NCBI RefSeq assembly: GCF_030547425.1
Contig: NZ_JAUORH010000019.1
Coordinates: 1-57,478 of the forward strand
Direction: 5' to 3'
Source of the DNA: Tenacibaculum sp. 1_MG-2023
GTDB lineage: Bacteria; Bacteroidota; Bacteroidia; Flavobacteriales; Flavobacteriaceae
DNA length: 57,478 bases
Below the pieces are notes generated by a model. It made no database searches. It was not told the DNA's origin and saw only the letters and a program-made list of their open reading frames with translations. Below, in pieces: positions 1-9,702 of the stretch (positions within the stretch are counted from its first letter, which is position 1; every line of letters starts with the position of its first letter). A program made the position numbers and the translations under genes.

Positions 1-200
1 TTTTTACCTTCAAATTGTTCCATTTATCAGTATTTTAAAGCAAAAAAATACAGATTTTAAATTAATAAGTCAATAATATTTTTTTTAAACGCTTATTATT
101 TATTTAGAATATTTTAACAATATCTACAAAACAATACTAACTTATACAACAAAACAATGCTTTTTTAGTAAAGTAACCATAAACTTATGGTATAAAACAA

Positions 201-234
201 AAAAACTCCAAACTGTTATTTGGAGTTTTCTTTT
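201..234. terminator. Bidirectional hairpin terminator
   Basis: An inverted repeat (aaaactccaaa / tttggagtttt) with a 6-nt loop is flanked by an A-run on the left and a T-run on the right. It can end transcription of the minus-strand peptidase gene that stops at 260 and of any rightward gene lying beyond the left edge. Positions 1-200 show no ORF or other structure that I recognise. Confidence 0.75.
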
Positions 235-259
235 GTAAGCTAAGTACTATAAAAGTGTA

Positions 260-967
260 TTAAAAATACTGGCTAACCTCTGTATCAGTATCTAACTCCT
301 CAGCTTCCTTTCCTTGTTTAAATAAACGTGCGGTGTAAGTTCCTCGTAATACAATTGAATCTCCGTTAACCTCTAGCCAGCTACCTTCGCGTAACCCAAG
401 CACAGGTGTTTCATTAAATATATGATACTCTTTAATACGTGTTTCACGCGTTTCACCCATGTGCGTAGAATTAGGATTTGGGTCTAAATAATGTGCGTTA
501 ATATTAAACGGAATAAACCCTAAGGTTTTAAAACTTGGTGGGTACACAATAGGCATATCGTTCGTATTCATCATCGTTACTCCACAAATATTACTTCCTG
601 CACTGGTACCTAAATACGGAGTTCCGTTTTCAACCGCTGTAGTTAAATCAGAAAGTATATCGTTTTTATATAGTTGATTTACCAACTCAAACGTATTACC
701 TCCTCCTGTAAAAATAGCCTCCGCTTGCTGAACAGCTTCCTTCGGATTATCAAACTCATGGATACCTACAACTTTTTTATCAATAGTTGCAAAAGCCTTA
801 CGAGCTACAGAGGTATATTCATCGTAGGTTTTTCCGCTTGCTCGTGCATACGGTATAAATAATATGGTAGAGGCTTCTTTAAAAAAGTTAGTTAAGGTTG
901 GTAAAATATATGCTAAGTATCCACTTCCATGAACGGTAGATGTGCTTGCTATAAGTAGTTTTTTCAT
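260..967 (-). CDS. pepE: Dipeptidase E (peptidase family S51)
   Basis: Cytoplasmic serine dipeptidase that releases N-terminal aspartate from dipeptides such as Asp-X. At 235 aa it has the normal family length. The nucleophile sits in GTSAGSN (Ser122), with His159 in NAHYLDPN and Glu194 in LREGSW; these match the Ser120/His157/Glu192 triad of Salmonella PepE with a two-residue offset. A GGGNTF turn precedes the nucleophile elbow. There is no signal peptide. The gene is monocistronic, facing a hairpin terminator downstream and divergent from the CarboxypepD-like cluster. Cyanophycinase is the main look-alike, but the motif spacing favours PepE. Confidence 0.9.
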   Translation of the reverse strand: MKKLLIASTSTVHGSGYLAYILPTLTNFFKEASTILFIPYARASGKTYDEYTSVARKAFATIDKKVVGIHEFDNPKEAVQQAEAIFTGGGNTFELVNQLYKNDILSDLTTAVENGTPYLGTSAGSNICGVTMMNTNDMPIVYPPSFKTLGFIPFNINAHYLDPNPNSTHMGETRETRIKEYHIFNETPVLGLREGSWLEVNGDSIVLRGTYTARLFKQGKEAEELDTDTEVSQYF

Positions 968-1112
968 TTGTTTACTATCTATTTAAGTTTAATTAGTGTG
1001 AGTTTTAACTCCTCAAAATCAATCTTTCATTATGCTTTATATACTTCAAATTAACAAAAATTTACCATGTCCTTAAAACATTTTTAAGACAAGTAGGTAG
1101 TTTATTTGTGAT

Positions 1113-1889
1113 ATGAGAAAATTGTTACTTGTTCTTTTTACCATAACTACCTGTGCTATAATTGCTCAAAACACCCCTAAAATTATTACGGGTACTGTGT
1201 TTATAGATAGTATTGCTACCCAAGATGTACATATTATTAATAAAAAACTAACGCTTGGTGCTGTTTCTAATGAAAACGGACGCTTTGAAATTTTAGCTTC
1301 TGAAAACAACACCTTATTAGTTTCTCACTTAAACCTAGAGTTTAAAGAGGTTACCATTACCCAAGAGCATATAAAAACTAAAAACATTGTAATTTTTGTT
1401 GATAGTAAAACGCACATGTTAGATGAGGTTGTGCTTGAAAAGCAAAGAAGTATTTTAGAAATTGATCCCGACATTCTTAACAACGCCCCTGTTGTAAATG
1501 CTAAAACCTTAAAACTACCTTATGCCAACGTTATACAACCAAAAGGTGAAAAAACAGTAAAGATAGAATCGGGTTTAGCTATTAGTGTAACGGGACTTAT
1601 AAATGCACTTAACGGAACAAACAAACGAAAAAAACAATTAAAAAAGATTACTATTGAAGATAGAAATATTGAAAAAATTAGAAAACACTTTACAGATGGC
1701 TTTTTTATACGTCAACTAAAAATAAAGAAAGAAAACATCAATCAATTTTTACAAGCCTGTATTTCTAAAGGAATTATAAACCTATATAATAAAGACAAAG
1801 TATTAGAACTTACTGCGGTTTTAATTGAAAATAGTAAATCTTCCCCTTACCTACTAGAAAATGAAACTATAAGAGTTACCAAAAAATAA
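1113..1889 (+). CDS. Secreted CarboxypepD_reg-like protein, type A C-terminus
   Basis: A 258-aa protein with an N-terminal signal peptide ending near AQN and a carboxypeptidase-regulatory-like beta-sandwich at about residues 25-110 (GTVFIDS...NENGRFEI). The same domain opens TonB-dependent receptors in Bacteroidota, but no receptor barrel follows. The rest is a basic, helical region containing NAKTLKLPYA and a lysine-rich stretch. First of four tandem paralogs, only 4 nt before the next. Its C-terminal half resembles the third gene rather than the second. The role is unknown; a periplasmic or surface structural or binding function is plausible. Confidence 0.75.
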   Translation: MRKLLLVLFTITTCAIIAQNTPKIITGTVFIDSIATQDVHIINKKLTLGAVSNENGRFEILASENNTLLVSHLNLEFKEVTITQEHIKTKNIVIFVDSKTHMLDEVVLEKQRSILEIDPDILNNAPVVNAKTLKLPYANVIQPKGEKTVKIESGLAISVTGLINALNGTNKRKKQLKKITIEDRNIEKIRKHFTDGFFIRQLKIKKENINQFLQACISKGIINLYNKDKVLELTAVLIENSKSSPYLLENETIRVTKK

Positions 1890-1893
1890 TTGC

Positions 1894-2706
1894 ATGATTA
1901 AACAACTACCCATCACACTTTTACTACTAATTACTTTAGGAGCTACGGCTCAACAAAAACGAAAATTCGTTTACGGAACTTTAAATGATGAGCTTGGTGC
2001 TATACCCAACGCTCATATTATCAACCTAAATACCCAACAAGGTACATTTAGTACCGACTTTGGTAAATTTAGAATTTTAGCAAAACCTAACGATACTTTA
2101 CAAATATCTTTTGTAGGATACGAAACCAAAAAAATTAAGCTTACCCATATTCATTTTGGAATACAAGAAAATAAAATTACCCTAGTTAAAGTTCCTTTTG
2201 AATTGGATGAAGTGGAAGTAAAAAAACACAACTTAATAGGTTCACTTGCTATTGATGCTAAACAAACACCTAAAGATATTGGTATGGAAAAAGCTAAAAA
2301 GGCTATTGATTTTTCTATGATTGATTTTCAAGACCCTATTATTATGCCTATTGATGAGATTGATAAAATGGGGGTTCCTAATATGAGAAAAGTAACTGAC
2401 CCTACTGCTAAATTTGCTGGTGTTGGAGGCGCAATTAGTTTAGGAAAAGATAGTTATTCTGAACAACTAAAAAGAACCCGAAAAACAATACAGTTTAAAG
2501 AGAATTTTCCTAAAATGCTCCTCTCAGCATTTGGAGAGTCCTTCTTTTTTAAAGAGCTTAACATACCTAAAGACAAGTATCTTCATTTTTTAGAATATTG
2601 CAATCCACTAGAAATAGAAAAATTATATAAACAAAAACAACTTTTGAAAGTGATTGCTATCTTACAACAAGAAAGTAAGAGTTATTTAAAAGTAATTAGT
2701 AACTAA
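1894..2706 (+). CDS. Secreted CarboxypepD_reg-like protein, type B C-terminus
   Basis: A 270-aa paralog of its neighbours. A signal peptide ends near ATAQQ, followed by the CarboxypepD_reg-like domain (about residues 24-110, with FVGYETK and ELDEVEVKKHNL). The C-terminal domain differs from the preceding gene: it carries a DPTAKFAGVGG segment and a hallmark FLEYCNPLEIEKLY near the end, both shared with the fourth paralog. The N-terminal domain is instead nearly the same as that of the third gene. Spacing of 4 nt on both sides indicates one transcript. Function is not known. Confidence 0.75.
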   Translation: MIKQLPITLLLLITLGATAQQKRKFVYGTLNDELGAIPNAHIINLNTQQGTFSTDFGKFRILAKPNDTLQISFVGYETKKIKLTHIHFGIQENKITLVKVPFELDEVEVKKHNLIGSLAIDAKQTPKDIGMEKAKKAIDFSMIDFQDPIIMPIDEIDKMGVPNMRKVTDPTAKFAGVGGAISLGKDSYSEQLKRTRKTIQFKENFPKMLLSAFGESFFFKELNIPKDKYLHFLEYCNPLEIEKLYKQKQLLKVIAILQQESKSYLKVISN

Positions 2707-2710
2707 ACAC

Positions 2711-3490
2711 ATGAAAAATATACTCCCTTCAATTATTTGTCTGTTTTTTATAATAATAGCTACAGCACAAGAAAGTAGAAAATTCTTTTACGCTACCATA
2801 CAAGATGAAGTAAGCACTATTTCTAACGCACATATTATTAACTTAAATACTAAGCAAGGAACTTTTACTGATAATAATGGTGATTTTAGAATTTTAGCGA
2901 AACCTAACGATACTTTACAAGTTACATTCGTAGGTTATGAAACCAAAAATTTTGTGGTAGGTGTTAATCACTTCGGGATACAAGAAAATAGTATCCTACT
3001 AAAAAAAGTACCTATTGAGCTGGATGAAGTTGAGGTAAAAAAACATAATTTGCTTGGGTATATTTCTTCTGATTCAAAACATATAAAATCTGAAAAAGTA
3101 ATCAATGCCGAAACATTAAAACTGCCTTATGCAGGTTCTAGAATACTTACCCCTGCCGAAAGAAGGCTACATACTGCTACAACAAGTTATGGAGGAATAA
3201 TACCTGTAGATCTATTGCTAAATTGGATGTCTGGAAGATTAAAAAAATTAAAAAAACTTAAGGCTATTGAAGACAAAGAAAAAAGAATAGAAAACATACG
3301 CAGTAATTACCACATACTCATTCAACACGAACTAAACATACTAAAAGAAGATATTGACAGGTTTATTTATTTTGCTGAATCAGCAGATAACTTCACTCCT
3401 TTTTACCTACATAATGAGGTTACAATGGTAGAATTTTTACAAAAGAAATCAGACGAATTTAAAAAACTTAATCCTAAAAAATACAATTAA
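2711..3490 (+). CDS. Secreted CarboxypepD_reg-like protein, type A C-terminus
   Basis: A 259-aa secreted protein: signal peptide to about ATAQE, CarboxypepD_reg-like domain at about 23-110, then a type A tail with NAETLKLPYAG and a basic GRLKKLKKLKAIEDKEKR segment as in the first paralog. The amino-terminal domain is very close to that of the preceding gene (shared FRILAKPNDTLQ and NAHIINLNT), which suggests recent duplication or gene conversion limited to that domain. Co-transcribed with the upstream gene (4-nt gap); an 88-nt gap follows. Function is unknown. Confidence 0.75.
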   Translation: MKNILPSIICLFFIIIATAQESRKFFYATIQDEVSTISNAHIINLNTKQGTFTDNNGDFRILAKPNDTLQVTFVGYETKNFVVGVNHFGIQENSILLKKVPIELDEVEVKKHNLLGYISSDSKHIKSEKVINAETLKLPYAGSRILTPAERRLHTATTSYGGIIPVDLLLNWMSGRLKKLKKLKAIEDKEKRIENIRSNYHILIQHELNILKEDIDRFIYFAESADNFTPFYLHNEVTMVEFLQKKSDEFKKLNPKKYN

Positions 3491-3578
3491 CACCTCTTCC
3501 CTACCTAGTTATTTTGGTAACGCTTTTTTAAAATATTTTGTACCTTTAGGTGTAACTAATCTAACCTAATAAAGTACC

Positions 3579-4376
3579 ATGAAAAAAGCTCTAATTGTCT
3601 TATTATTTTTATCTCAACTAGTATTCGCACAAGAAGAACGAAAAACACTTTTTGGAATTGTTTATGATGAAAATGGTGTGTTAGAAAATGCTCATATTGT
3701 TAACTTTTCAACAAATCAAGCTACGTTTTCTAACGAGAATGGAGAATACAGACTTTTTGCTAGACCTACAGATTCTATTAGATATAGTAGTATAGGTTAT
3801 AAAATCATTTATGAAAAACTAACTAAAGCCGACTTTAATACCTACAGAAAAAGGACTACTCTTGAAAAACAAAATTATGAACTAGATGAAGTTTTATTAA
3901 GAAATAACGAACTATCAGGTGAACTTGCCAAAGACCTTAGAAAGGTAAAGCGTGATAAAAACTTAGAAATAGCAAATAAAGCTACCGACTTTTCAAATGT
4001 TAATTACAGTAATTACCATTCAGACGATTATATAAGTAAACACGTAAAGCCCAATGTGGTTAGAGTTGACCCTACAAAAGCTTTTGAAGGTATGGGAACC
4101 ACTAATACATTTCCTGTGAAAGACTCAGAAAAACTATGGAAACTTCGTAAAGAGCTAGCTTTTAAAGAAAATATGCCTGCTAAATTACTTAATGAATTAG
4201 GAGAAGACTTCTTTTTTGTTGAACTTAAAATTCCTGTTGATAAATATTATCACTTTTTAGAATATTGTAATCCGTTAGGAATAGAAAAACTATATCAAGA
4301 CCGTGAAGTGTTAAAAGTTATTAAAACCTTTAGAAAAGAACATACAGGGTACCTTAAACTTATTGGAAAAGACTAA
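3579..4376 (+). CDS. Secreted CarboxypepD_reg-like protein, type B C-terminus
   Basis: A 265-aa protein with a clear signal peptide (ends near VFAQE), a CarboxypepD_reg-like domain (LFGIVYDENG...SIGYK, about 20-105) and a type B tail with DPTKAFEGMG and FLEYCNPLGIEKLY, matching the second gene. It completes an A-B-A-B arrangement of C-terminal types across the cluster. It is preceded by an 88-nt spacer that may hold its own promoter and followed after 29 nt by the DUF6702 gene. No catalytic motif is visible. Confidence 0.75.
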   Translation: MKKALIVLLFLSQLVFAQEERKTLFGIVYDENGVLENAHIVNFSTNQATFSNENGEYRLFARPTDSIRYSSIGYKIIYEKLTKADFNTYRKRTTLEKQNYELDEVLLRNNELSGELAKDLRKVKRDKNLEIANKATDFSNVNYSNYHSDDYISKHVKPNVVRVDPTKAFEGMGTTNTFPVKDSEKLWKLRKELAFKENMPAKLLNELGEDFFFVELKIPVDKYYHFLEYCNPLGIEKLYQDREVLKVIKTFRKEHTGYLKLIGKD

Positions 4377-4405
4377 TTTGGCGCAATAATTGACCTTTAC
4401 CAACC

Positions 4406-4900
4406 ATGAAAAAACTTTTTGTCTTCTTATTAGTACTTCCCTTACTATCGTTCACTCTCCATAAATACTATGTTGCGTTAACTGAAATTGAATACAGAGA
4501 AGATACTCAAAGCGTACAAATGATTATGAATGTTTTTATGGATGATATTGAGCTCGCTATAAATAAAGATTACAACACCAACCTACAAATTGCTACTAAA
4601 AACGAGTTACCATCTATTAACGAATATTATTACAAATACTTAAAAACTCATTTTAAAGTAACTATTAATAATAAAGAAGCAGTCTATAAATTTATAGGGA
4701 AAGAATACGACGGAAATATTGTTTACTTTTATTTAGAAATAGAAAATGTTTCACTACCTAAGTCAATAAAAATAGAAAACGATATTTTAGTAGATCACTT
4801 CCCTGATCAACAAAACCTTATTAAAGCAACTGTTAAAAAGGAGCGTAAAAGTTTGTTTTTATCGAGCGATAATGATAAAGGTTTGTTAAATTTTAAATAA
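4406..4900 (+). CDS. DUF6702 family protein
   Basis: A 164-aa exported protein with an N-terminal hydrophobic signal segment (LFVFLLVLPLLSFT) followed at once by HKYYVALTEIEYRED, the typical opening of DUF6702 proteins of Bacteroidota. The rest is predicted beta-rich, with no cysteine and no recognisable catalytic residues. In this phylum DUF6702 genes often sit just before an M1-type metallopeptidase, as here (68-nt gap), so a link to the following peptidase is plausible but not shown by sequence. Confidence 0.75.
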   Translation: MKKLFVFLLVLPLLSFTLHKYYVALTEIEYREDTQSVQMIMNVFMDDIELAINKDYNTNLQIATKNELPSINEYYYKYLKTHFKVTINNKEAVYKFIGKEYDGNIVYFYLEIENVSLPKSIKIENDILVDHFPDQQNLIKATVKKERKSLFLSSDNDKGLLNFK

Positions 4901-4968
4901 AGCTTCTTTTTTAGTAATAAGATTTCATTAACTTTCCGCTTATTTATTCAAAAACTAATAAGCATATA

Positions 4969-7197
4969 ATGAGAAAATATTCTACGCTATTATTTTCAGC
5001 GCTCTTTGTATCAGCTTCTTTATTTGCCCAAGAAGCTCCTAAAAAAGAACGTCAACAAGGTCACACCGACCAAAACAAATTTCGACAATTAAAAGATGTA
5101 TTAGCAACTCCTAACGATCAACGTACAGCATCAGGAGCGCCAGGTCATGCATACACACAACAAAAAGTTGACTATGTAATGAACTTACGCTTAGATGAAG
5201 CTACAGATAGACTGTATGGAGATGAAGATATTACGTACCACAACAACTCTAAAGACCATTTAGAGTATTTATGGTTACAGTTAGATCAAAATATGCGAGC
5301 TCCAGATTCTAAATCTCCATTAGCAGAATCTAATGCAGCAAGAAGTTTTCAAACTCCTGATAAGTTTGTGAGTGACAATATGGATAAACCAAAAGCATTT
5401 GGTTTTAATATTGAAGCCGTAAAATATGCTGATGGTAGAGATTTACCTCATACTATTAACCGCACGATGATGCGTATTAACTTACCTAAACCATTAGCTC
5501 CTGGTGAAGTTTTTAAATTCAAGATAAAGTGGAACTACTTAATTAACAATTCTGTTAAAGACGGTGGTCGTTCTGGTTTTGAATCTTTTCCTGACGGAAA
5601 TAAAAACTATACTATTGCTCAATTTTTTCCAAGATTATGTGTGTACAACAATGTTGAAGGATGGCAAAACATGCAGTTTTGGGGGCGTAGTGAATGGGCT
5701 TTAGAATTTGGTGATTACGATGTGAAAATTACTGTTCCTGCCGATCATGTTTTAGAGGCTACTGGTGAATTACAAAACGAAAAAGAGGTATTAAGTAGAG
5801 AACAACGTAAACGTCTTGAAAAAGCTAGAAAGTCTTTTAAAGATCCAGTATTTATTGTTACCCAAAAAGAAGCTGAAGAAAACGAAAAACAAAGAACTAC
5901 TAAAACTAAAACTTGGCACTTTAAAGCTAACAAAGTACGTGACTTTGCTTTTGCTTCATCAAGAAAATATATTTGGGATGCTATGGCTGTAAATATTAAC
6001 GGTAAAACTATTATGGCGCTGTCTTTATACCCAAAAGAAGGAAACCCGCTATGGGAAGAGCACTCTACTCGTGTTGTTGCTAATACATTAGAAGAGTATT
6101 CTAAAATGACTTTTGATTATCCATACTCTAAAGCAGTATCAATACACGCTAAGCGTCAAGGAATGGAGTATCCTATGATTTGTTTTAACTACGGACGTCC
6201 AAATCCTGATGGAACGTATTCTGATAGAGTTAAAAATGGAATGATTGGAGTAATTACTCATGAGGTTGGTCATAACTTCTTCCCTATGATTGTAAACTCT
6301 GACGAGCGTCAGTGGACTTGGATGGATGAAGGTTTAAACTCATTTGTTGAAATTTTAGCGGAGTTAGACTACGACCCAAACTTTAACACAGGTAACTTAC
6401 CTAAAGATATTGTTCGTTACATGAGTTTAGATCAAGATAGGTTAAGCCCTATTATGTCTCAAGGTGATTATGTACATAATTTCGGACCTAATGCTTACAC
6501 AAAACCAGCTGCTGGTTTATACATGTTGCGTCAAACAATTATGGGACCAGAGTTATTTGACTATGCTTTTAGAACATACTCTAAAAGATGGATGTTTAAG
6601 CACCCTACCCCTGCCGATTTCTTTAGAACAATGGAAGATGCTTCTGGTATGGATTTAGACTGGTTTTGGAGAGGTTGGTTCTACACCACTGATTATACTG
6701 ACATTGGAATTAAAGAGGTTAAGCCTTTATATTTAACCAATAAGCCAAACGAAGAATCTAAAAAAATGCAACAGCAATATCCTTCGTACTTTTCTAAATT
6801 AGGTAAGTTAGTTTATTTAACTACTAAGAAGGAAGATGTTAATAAATCTGAAATAGAAGCATACATTAATAGTTTACCTTCAGACAAAAAAGCCAATTTA
6901 AAAGATATACCTAATTACATTTATCAAGTTGAGTTTGAAAAACCAGGTGGTTTAGTGATGCCTATTATTGTGGAATTAACGTATGCTGATGGTTCTAAAA
7001 AACGTGAAACGTTCCCTGCTCAAATTTGGAAAAGAAATGAGCATAAAGTAAAAAGAGTATTTACTTCTACTCAAGAAATTAAAAGTATTGTTGTAGATCC
7101 TGATTTAGAAACTGCCGATATTGATACCTCAAATAACAGTTGGCCTAAACAAACAACAAACAAGTTTGATGCTTTTAAAAAGAAAGCTAAAAACTAA
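4969..7197 (+). CDS. M1 family zinc metallopeptidase, secreted
   Basis: A 742-aa gluzincin aminopeptidase with an N-terminal signal peptide (ends near LFAQE). The zinc site is HEVGH (His431, Glu432, His435), with the third ligand Glu454 exactly 18 residues later in WMDEGLNSF. An exopeptidase-type GMEYP motif precedes it, equivalent to GxMEN of classical M1 enzymes. The N-terminal beta domain contains the YHNNS...LWLQLDQN pattern of this family. The C-terminal part lacks the ERAP-like helical domain, as is usual for the Bacteroidota branch. It probably degrades peptides in the periplasm or at the surface. Followed by a strong terminator. Confidence 0.9.
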   Translation: MRKYSTLLFSALFVSASLFAQEAPKKERQQGHTDQNKFRQLKDVLATPNDQRTASGAPGHAYTQQKVDYVMNLRLDEATDRLYGDEDITYHNNSKDHLEYLWLQLDQNMRAPDSKSPLAESNAARSFQTPDKFVSDNMDKPKAFGFNIEAVKYADGRDLPHTINRTMMRINLPKPLAPGEVFKFKIKWNYLINNSVKDGGRSGFESFPDGNKNYTIAQFFPRLCVYNNVEGWQNMQFWGRSEWALEFGDYDVKITVPADHVLEATGELQNEKEVLSREQRKRLEKARKSFKDPVFIVTQKEAEENEKQRTTKTKTWHFKANKVRDFAFASSRKYIWDAMAVNINGKTIMALSLYPKEGNPLWEEHSTRVVANTLEEYSKMTFDYPYSKAVSIHAKRQGMEYPMICFNYGRPNPDGTYSDRVKNGMIGVITHEVGHNFFPMIVNSDERQWTWMDEGLNSFVEILAELDYDPNFNTGNLPKDIVRYMSLDQDRLSPIMSQGDYVHNFGPNAYTKPAAGLYMLRQTIMGPELFDYAFRTYSKRWMFKHPTPADFFRTMEDASGMDLDWFWRGWFYTTDYTDIGIKEVKPLYLTNKPNEESKKMQQQYPSYFSKLGKLVYLTTKKEDVNKSEIEAYINSLPSDKKANLKDIPNYIYQVEFEKPGGLVMPIIVELTYADGSKKRETFPAQIWKRNEHKVKRVFTSTQEIKSIVVDPDLETADIDTSNNSWPKQTTNKFDAFKKKAKN

Positions 7198-7220
7198 TTA
7201 TATTTTTATTTTAACCTAAC

Positions 7221-7248
7221 AAAAAAGCAGCCTATAGGCTGCTTTTTT
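7221..7248. terminator. Bidirectional hairpin terminator
   Basis: A perfect 12-bp inverted repeat (aaaaaagcagcc / ggctgctttttt) with a tata loop lies between the convergent metallopeptidase and the minus-strand gene ending at 7265. It has T-tracts on both strands, so it serves both genes. Confidence 0.9.
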
Positions 7249-7264
7249 ATTGCTATTATTTTAA

Positions 7265-7699
7265 CTATTTGCTAAATAACTTATTTACTTCTTCATATGT
7301 AAGTAATTTAGAAACTGTCATAATATCTGGATCTCTACTTACATACTGTTGAATTTGTAACATTACAACTCCATCAACTTTAGTATATTTTAACCAGATT
7401 ACATCTCCATTTGCTTTAATTTTATACGGGTCTCTAGGATTTTCTTCAAAACCTTTTACAATTATTTGATGTAACTTTTCTACATCATTATCTAAGTTTT
7501 TAAATGAGAAATGAACATATTCATGGATAGGGTCATTAATGTTCTTATAATAAAAGTTATAAGCTTTATCTCCTATTTTCTCTAAGTAAACGTATTCTAT
7601 TTTTCCTACTATTTCAGTTTTAGTAGTTTCAATAAATTCAATTTGAGAGTACGAGGCCACAGAAAATAAAAGACCTGCTAATAAAAAAAGTTTTTTCAT
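7265..7699 (-). CDS. Small exported protein of unknown function
   Basis: A 144-aa protein with a signal peptide (LFLLAGLLFSVASYSQ). The mature part alternates beta-strand-like stretches (EIVGKIEYVYLEKIGDKAY) and has no cysteine or known catalytic motif. It ends in a short helix (LLTYEEVNKLFSK). It resembles the many small periplasmic proteins of flavobacteria that carry no assigned domain. It is monocistronic, divergent from the TPR/AraC regulator across a 282-nt AT-rich spacer in which I recognise nothing. Confidence 0.6.
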   Translation of the reverse strand: MKKLFLLAGLLFSVASYSQIEFIETTKTEIVGKIEYVYLEKIGDKAYNFYYKNINDPIHEYVHFSFKNLDNDVEKLHQIIVKGFEENPRDPYKIKANGDVIWLKYTKVDGVVMLQIQQYVSRDPDIMTVSKLLTYEEVNKLFSK

Positions 7700-7981
7700 G
7701 AAATTTAAGGGTTTACGTTTGATATTATTTTTAATTTTTAAATATAACTAAAACAACAACGCTTTTTACCCATAAAAAGTATTTTTATCTAATTACTTAT
7801 TCCTTAAAACACTTTTTAAAAAAAATCTTTAATTAAAAAATAATTTTAAAATTTGACTCGCTAAACACTAGTACCTTATAAATCATTAAAAAAGAAGTAA
7901 ACAACCAACTCTTTAATAGCTAAATTCTTTAAATATTTTTTATTTTGCAGTTCATATTAATTTATAATCCCTCTAAAAATC

Positions 7982-9694
7982 ATGTCTAAACAAGTTTCGC
8001 TTCTCTTCTTAGTGATTTTTACTTGCATTGTATCTTATTCTCAAACAAAAAAAGAATATAACAAGAGTGATTTAGAAAATTTTAAAAAAAAGTTCTACCT
8101 CAATAGAGAAATTGGTGTTGATAGTTCTCTATACTATATGGACAGGCTTTTACAAAGCGATGATGTTGCTTATAAAACATTTGGATATGCTGCTACAGAA
8201 TATTTAAAAGTAAGAGAAAAACAGCCTATAAACATTCCTTTTAAAGATAGTATAAACAAGTATCTACCCAAGATAGCTAAAACCAATAAAAACTTTCCCT
8301 TACTATTCGATATCCATATATTATTAGGTAATTCTGATAAAAGAAAAAAGTTAATTAAATCTGCTTTACAAAATTATATAGCAGCTGAAAACTACGCTTT
8401 TTTAGCTGAAGATATTGAGCGAACTATTAAAATAAAAGGTAATATAGCGCTTATTTATCAAGATATGGGAGAGTTAGATAAAGCTCTTAATAAGGCAAAA
8501 GAAACTCTTGAACTTATAGAAATTAATAAAGAAGCTCTTTCAAATAAATATTATAGTAGTAAGTATAAAAGAATGTTTAATGTTGCTGCCATCTACGCTA
8601 CTTTGTATAAAAACGATAAAGAAAGGCAACAGTATGCGGACTCTTCTTTACATTACTATAATTCCATACTAAAAACAAAAGAGTTCAATCTTAATAACTA
8701 CTACACTGGCAAAGTTTATTACGGAAAAGGGACTATTTATACTTTAAAAGAAGAATATTCTAAAGCCAGTTCTTTCCTTGAAAAAAGCTTAGAATTATTT
8801 GAAAAAAGTAAATCACAATCATACTTATATAAAGGCTATTATAATAATGCCTATAATTATTATATGTCTAATAAGCTAAACAAAGCAAAAGAGAACTTTC
8901 TAAAGGTTTTAAAAATAAAAAAAGACACAATTCTAGATTACAATTATTTACATACACATTACTATCTTTCTAAAATTCATTCTAAGCAAAATAAAATAGA
9001 CTCTGCTAAATACCATTTAAACACTTTTATTATTGATTATGATAAACTTACTTCAAGAAAAAAACAGCAAATCAATGGAGCTTACAAGATTGATCTTGAT
9101 AAAAAAATAAAAGAGTTAAAAGAATTAAAAGAATACATTGCTAACAAAAGTTCTTATTACAGAACAATTTTTATAATACTAATCCTCATTCTATTAATTA
9201 TTAGCTTCTTAGTTGTTAAAAACTCTAAAGAAAAAAGAAAAGCTAATGAAAAACTAGATGAATTATTAGCAAAAATCTCAAAAAAAGAAGATTTAAATGA
9301 AAAATCTTTTTCATCACCTAATCCAGTAAAAATAAAAGATGAACAACATCAACAAATTATTAACGGTTTATTAAAAATAGAGGAGAAAAAATACTTTTTA
9401 AAAGAAGAGTTTAACCTGTATAATGCGGCTAAAAAAATAGGCACTAATACTACCTACTTATCAAAAATTATTAAAGATTATAAAAAAATGAGCTTTAATG
9501 ATTATACAAATGAGTTACGAATTAATTATATTATTGGGGTATTAAGCAATGACAAGAAAGTGAGATCATATACAACTCAAGCTATTGGAGAAATAGCTGG
9601 ATACAAGAACTCTAAGTCCTTTACTCGAATTTTTAAAAAACATATAGGTATAACTCCTTATCAATTTATAGAAAAAATTAATAAAGAGTTATAA
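7982..9694 (+). CDS. TPR-containing transmembrane AraC-family regulator
   Basis: A 570-aa regulator with an exported sensor part. A signal sequence is followed by about 360 residues of helical TPR-like repeats (for example YQDMGELDKALNKAKETLEL and GKGTIYTLKEEYSKASSFLE). A single membrane helix lies near residues 395-412 (IFIILILILLIISFLVV), then a cytoplasmic linker and a C-terminal AraC/XylS helix-turn-helix domain (about 470-570, with IGEIAGYKNSKSFTRIFKK and GITPYQF). The architecture is typical of flavobacterial one-component regulators that sense a periplasmic signal. It ends 8 nt from the convergent 70-aa peptide gene and lies close to the double-glycine peptides, so it may control them; that is inference only. 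Confidence 0.85.
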   Translation: MSKQVSLLFLVIFTCIVSYSQTKKEYNKSDLENFKKKFYLNREIGVDSSLYYMDRLLQSDDVAYKTFGYAATEYLKVREKQPINIPFKDSINKYLPKIAKTNKNFPLLFDIHILLGNSDKRKKLIKSALQNYIAAENYAFLAEDIERTIKIKGNIALIYQDMGELDKALNKAKETLELIEINKEALSNKYYSSKYKRMFNVAAIYATLYKNDKERQQYADSSLHYYNSILKTKEFNLNNYYTGKVYYGKGTIYTLKEEYSKASSFLEKSLELFEKSKSQSYLYKGYYNNAYNYYMSNKLNKAKENFLKVLKIKKDTILDYNYLHTHYYLSKIHSKQNKIDSAKYHLNTFIIDYDKLTSRKKQQINGAYKIDLDKKIKELKELKEYIANKSSYYRTIFIILILILLIISFLVVKNSKEKRKANEKLDELLAKISKKEDLNEKSFSSPNPVKIKDEQHQQIINGLLKIEEKKYFLKEEFNLYNAAKKIGTNTTYLSKIIKDYKKMSFNDYTNELRINYIIGVLSNDKKVRSYTTQAIGEIAGYKNSKSFTRIFKKHIGITPYQFIEKINKEL

Positions 9695-9702
9695 TGTTAT
9701 AA

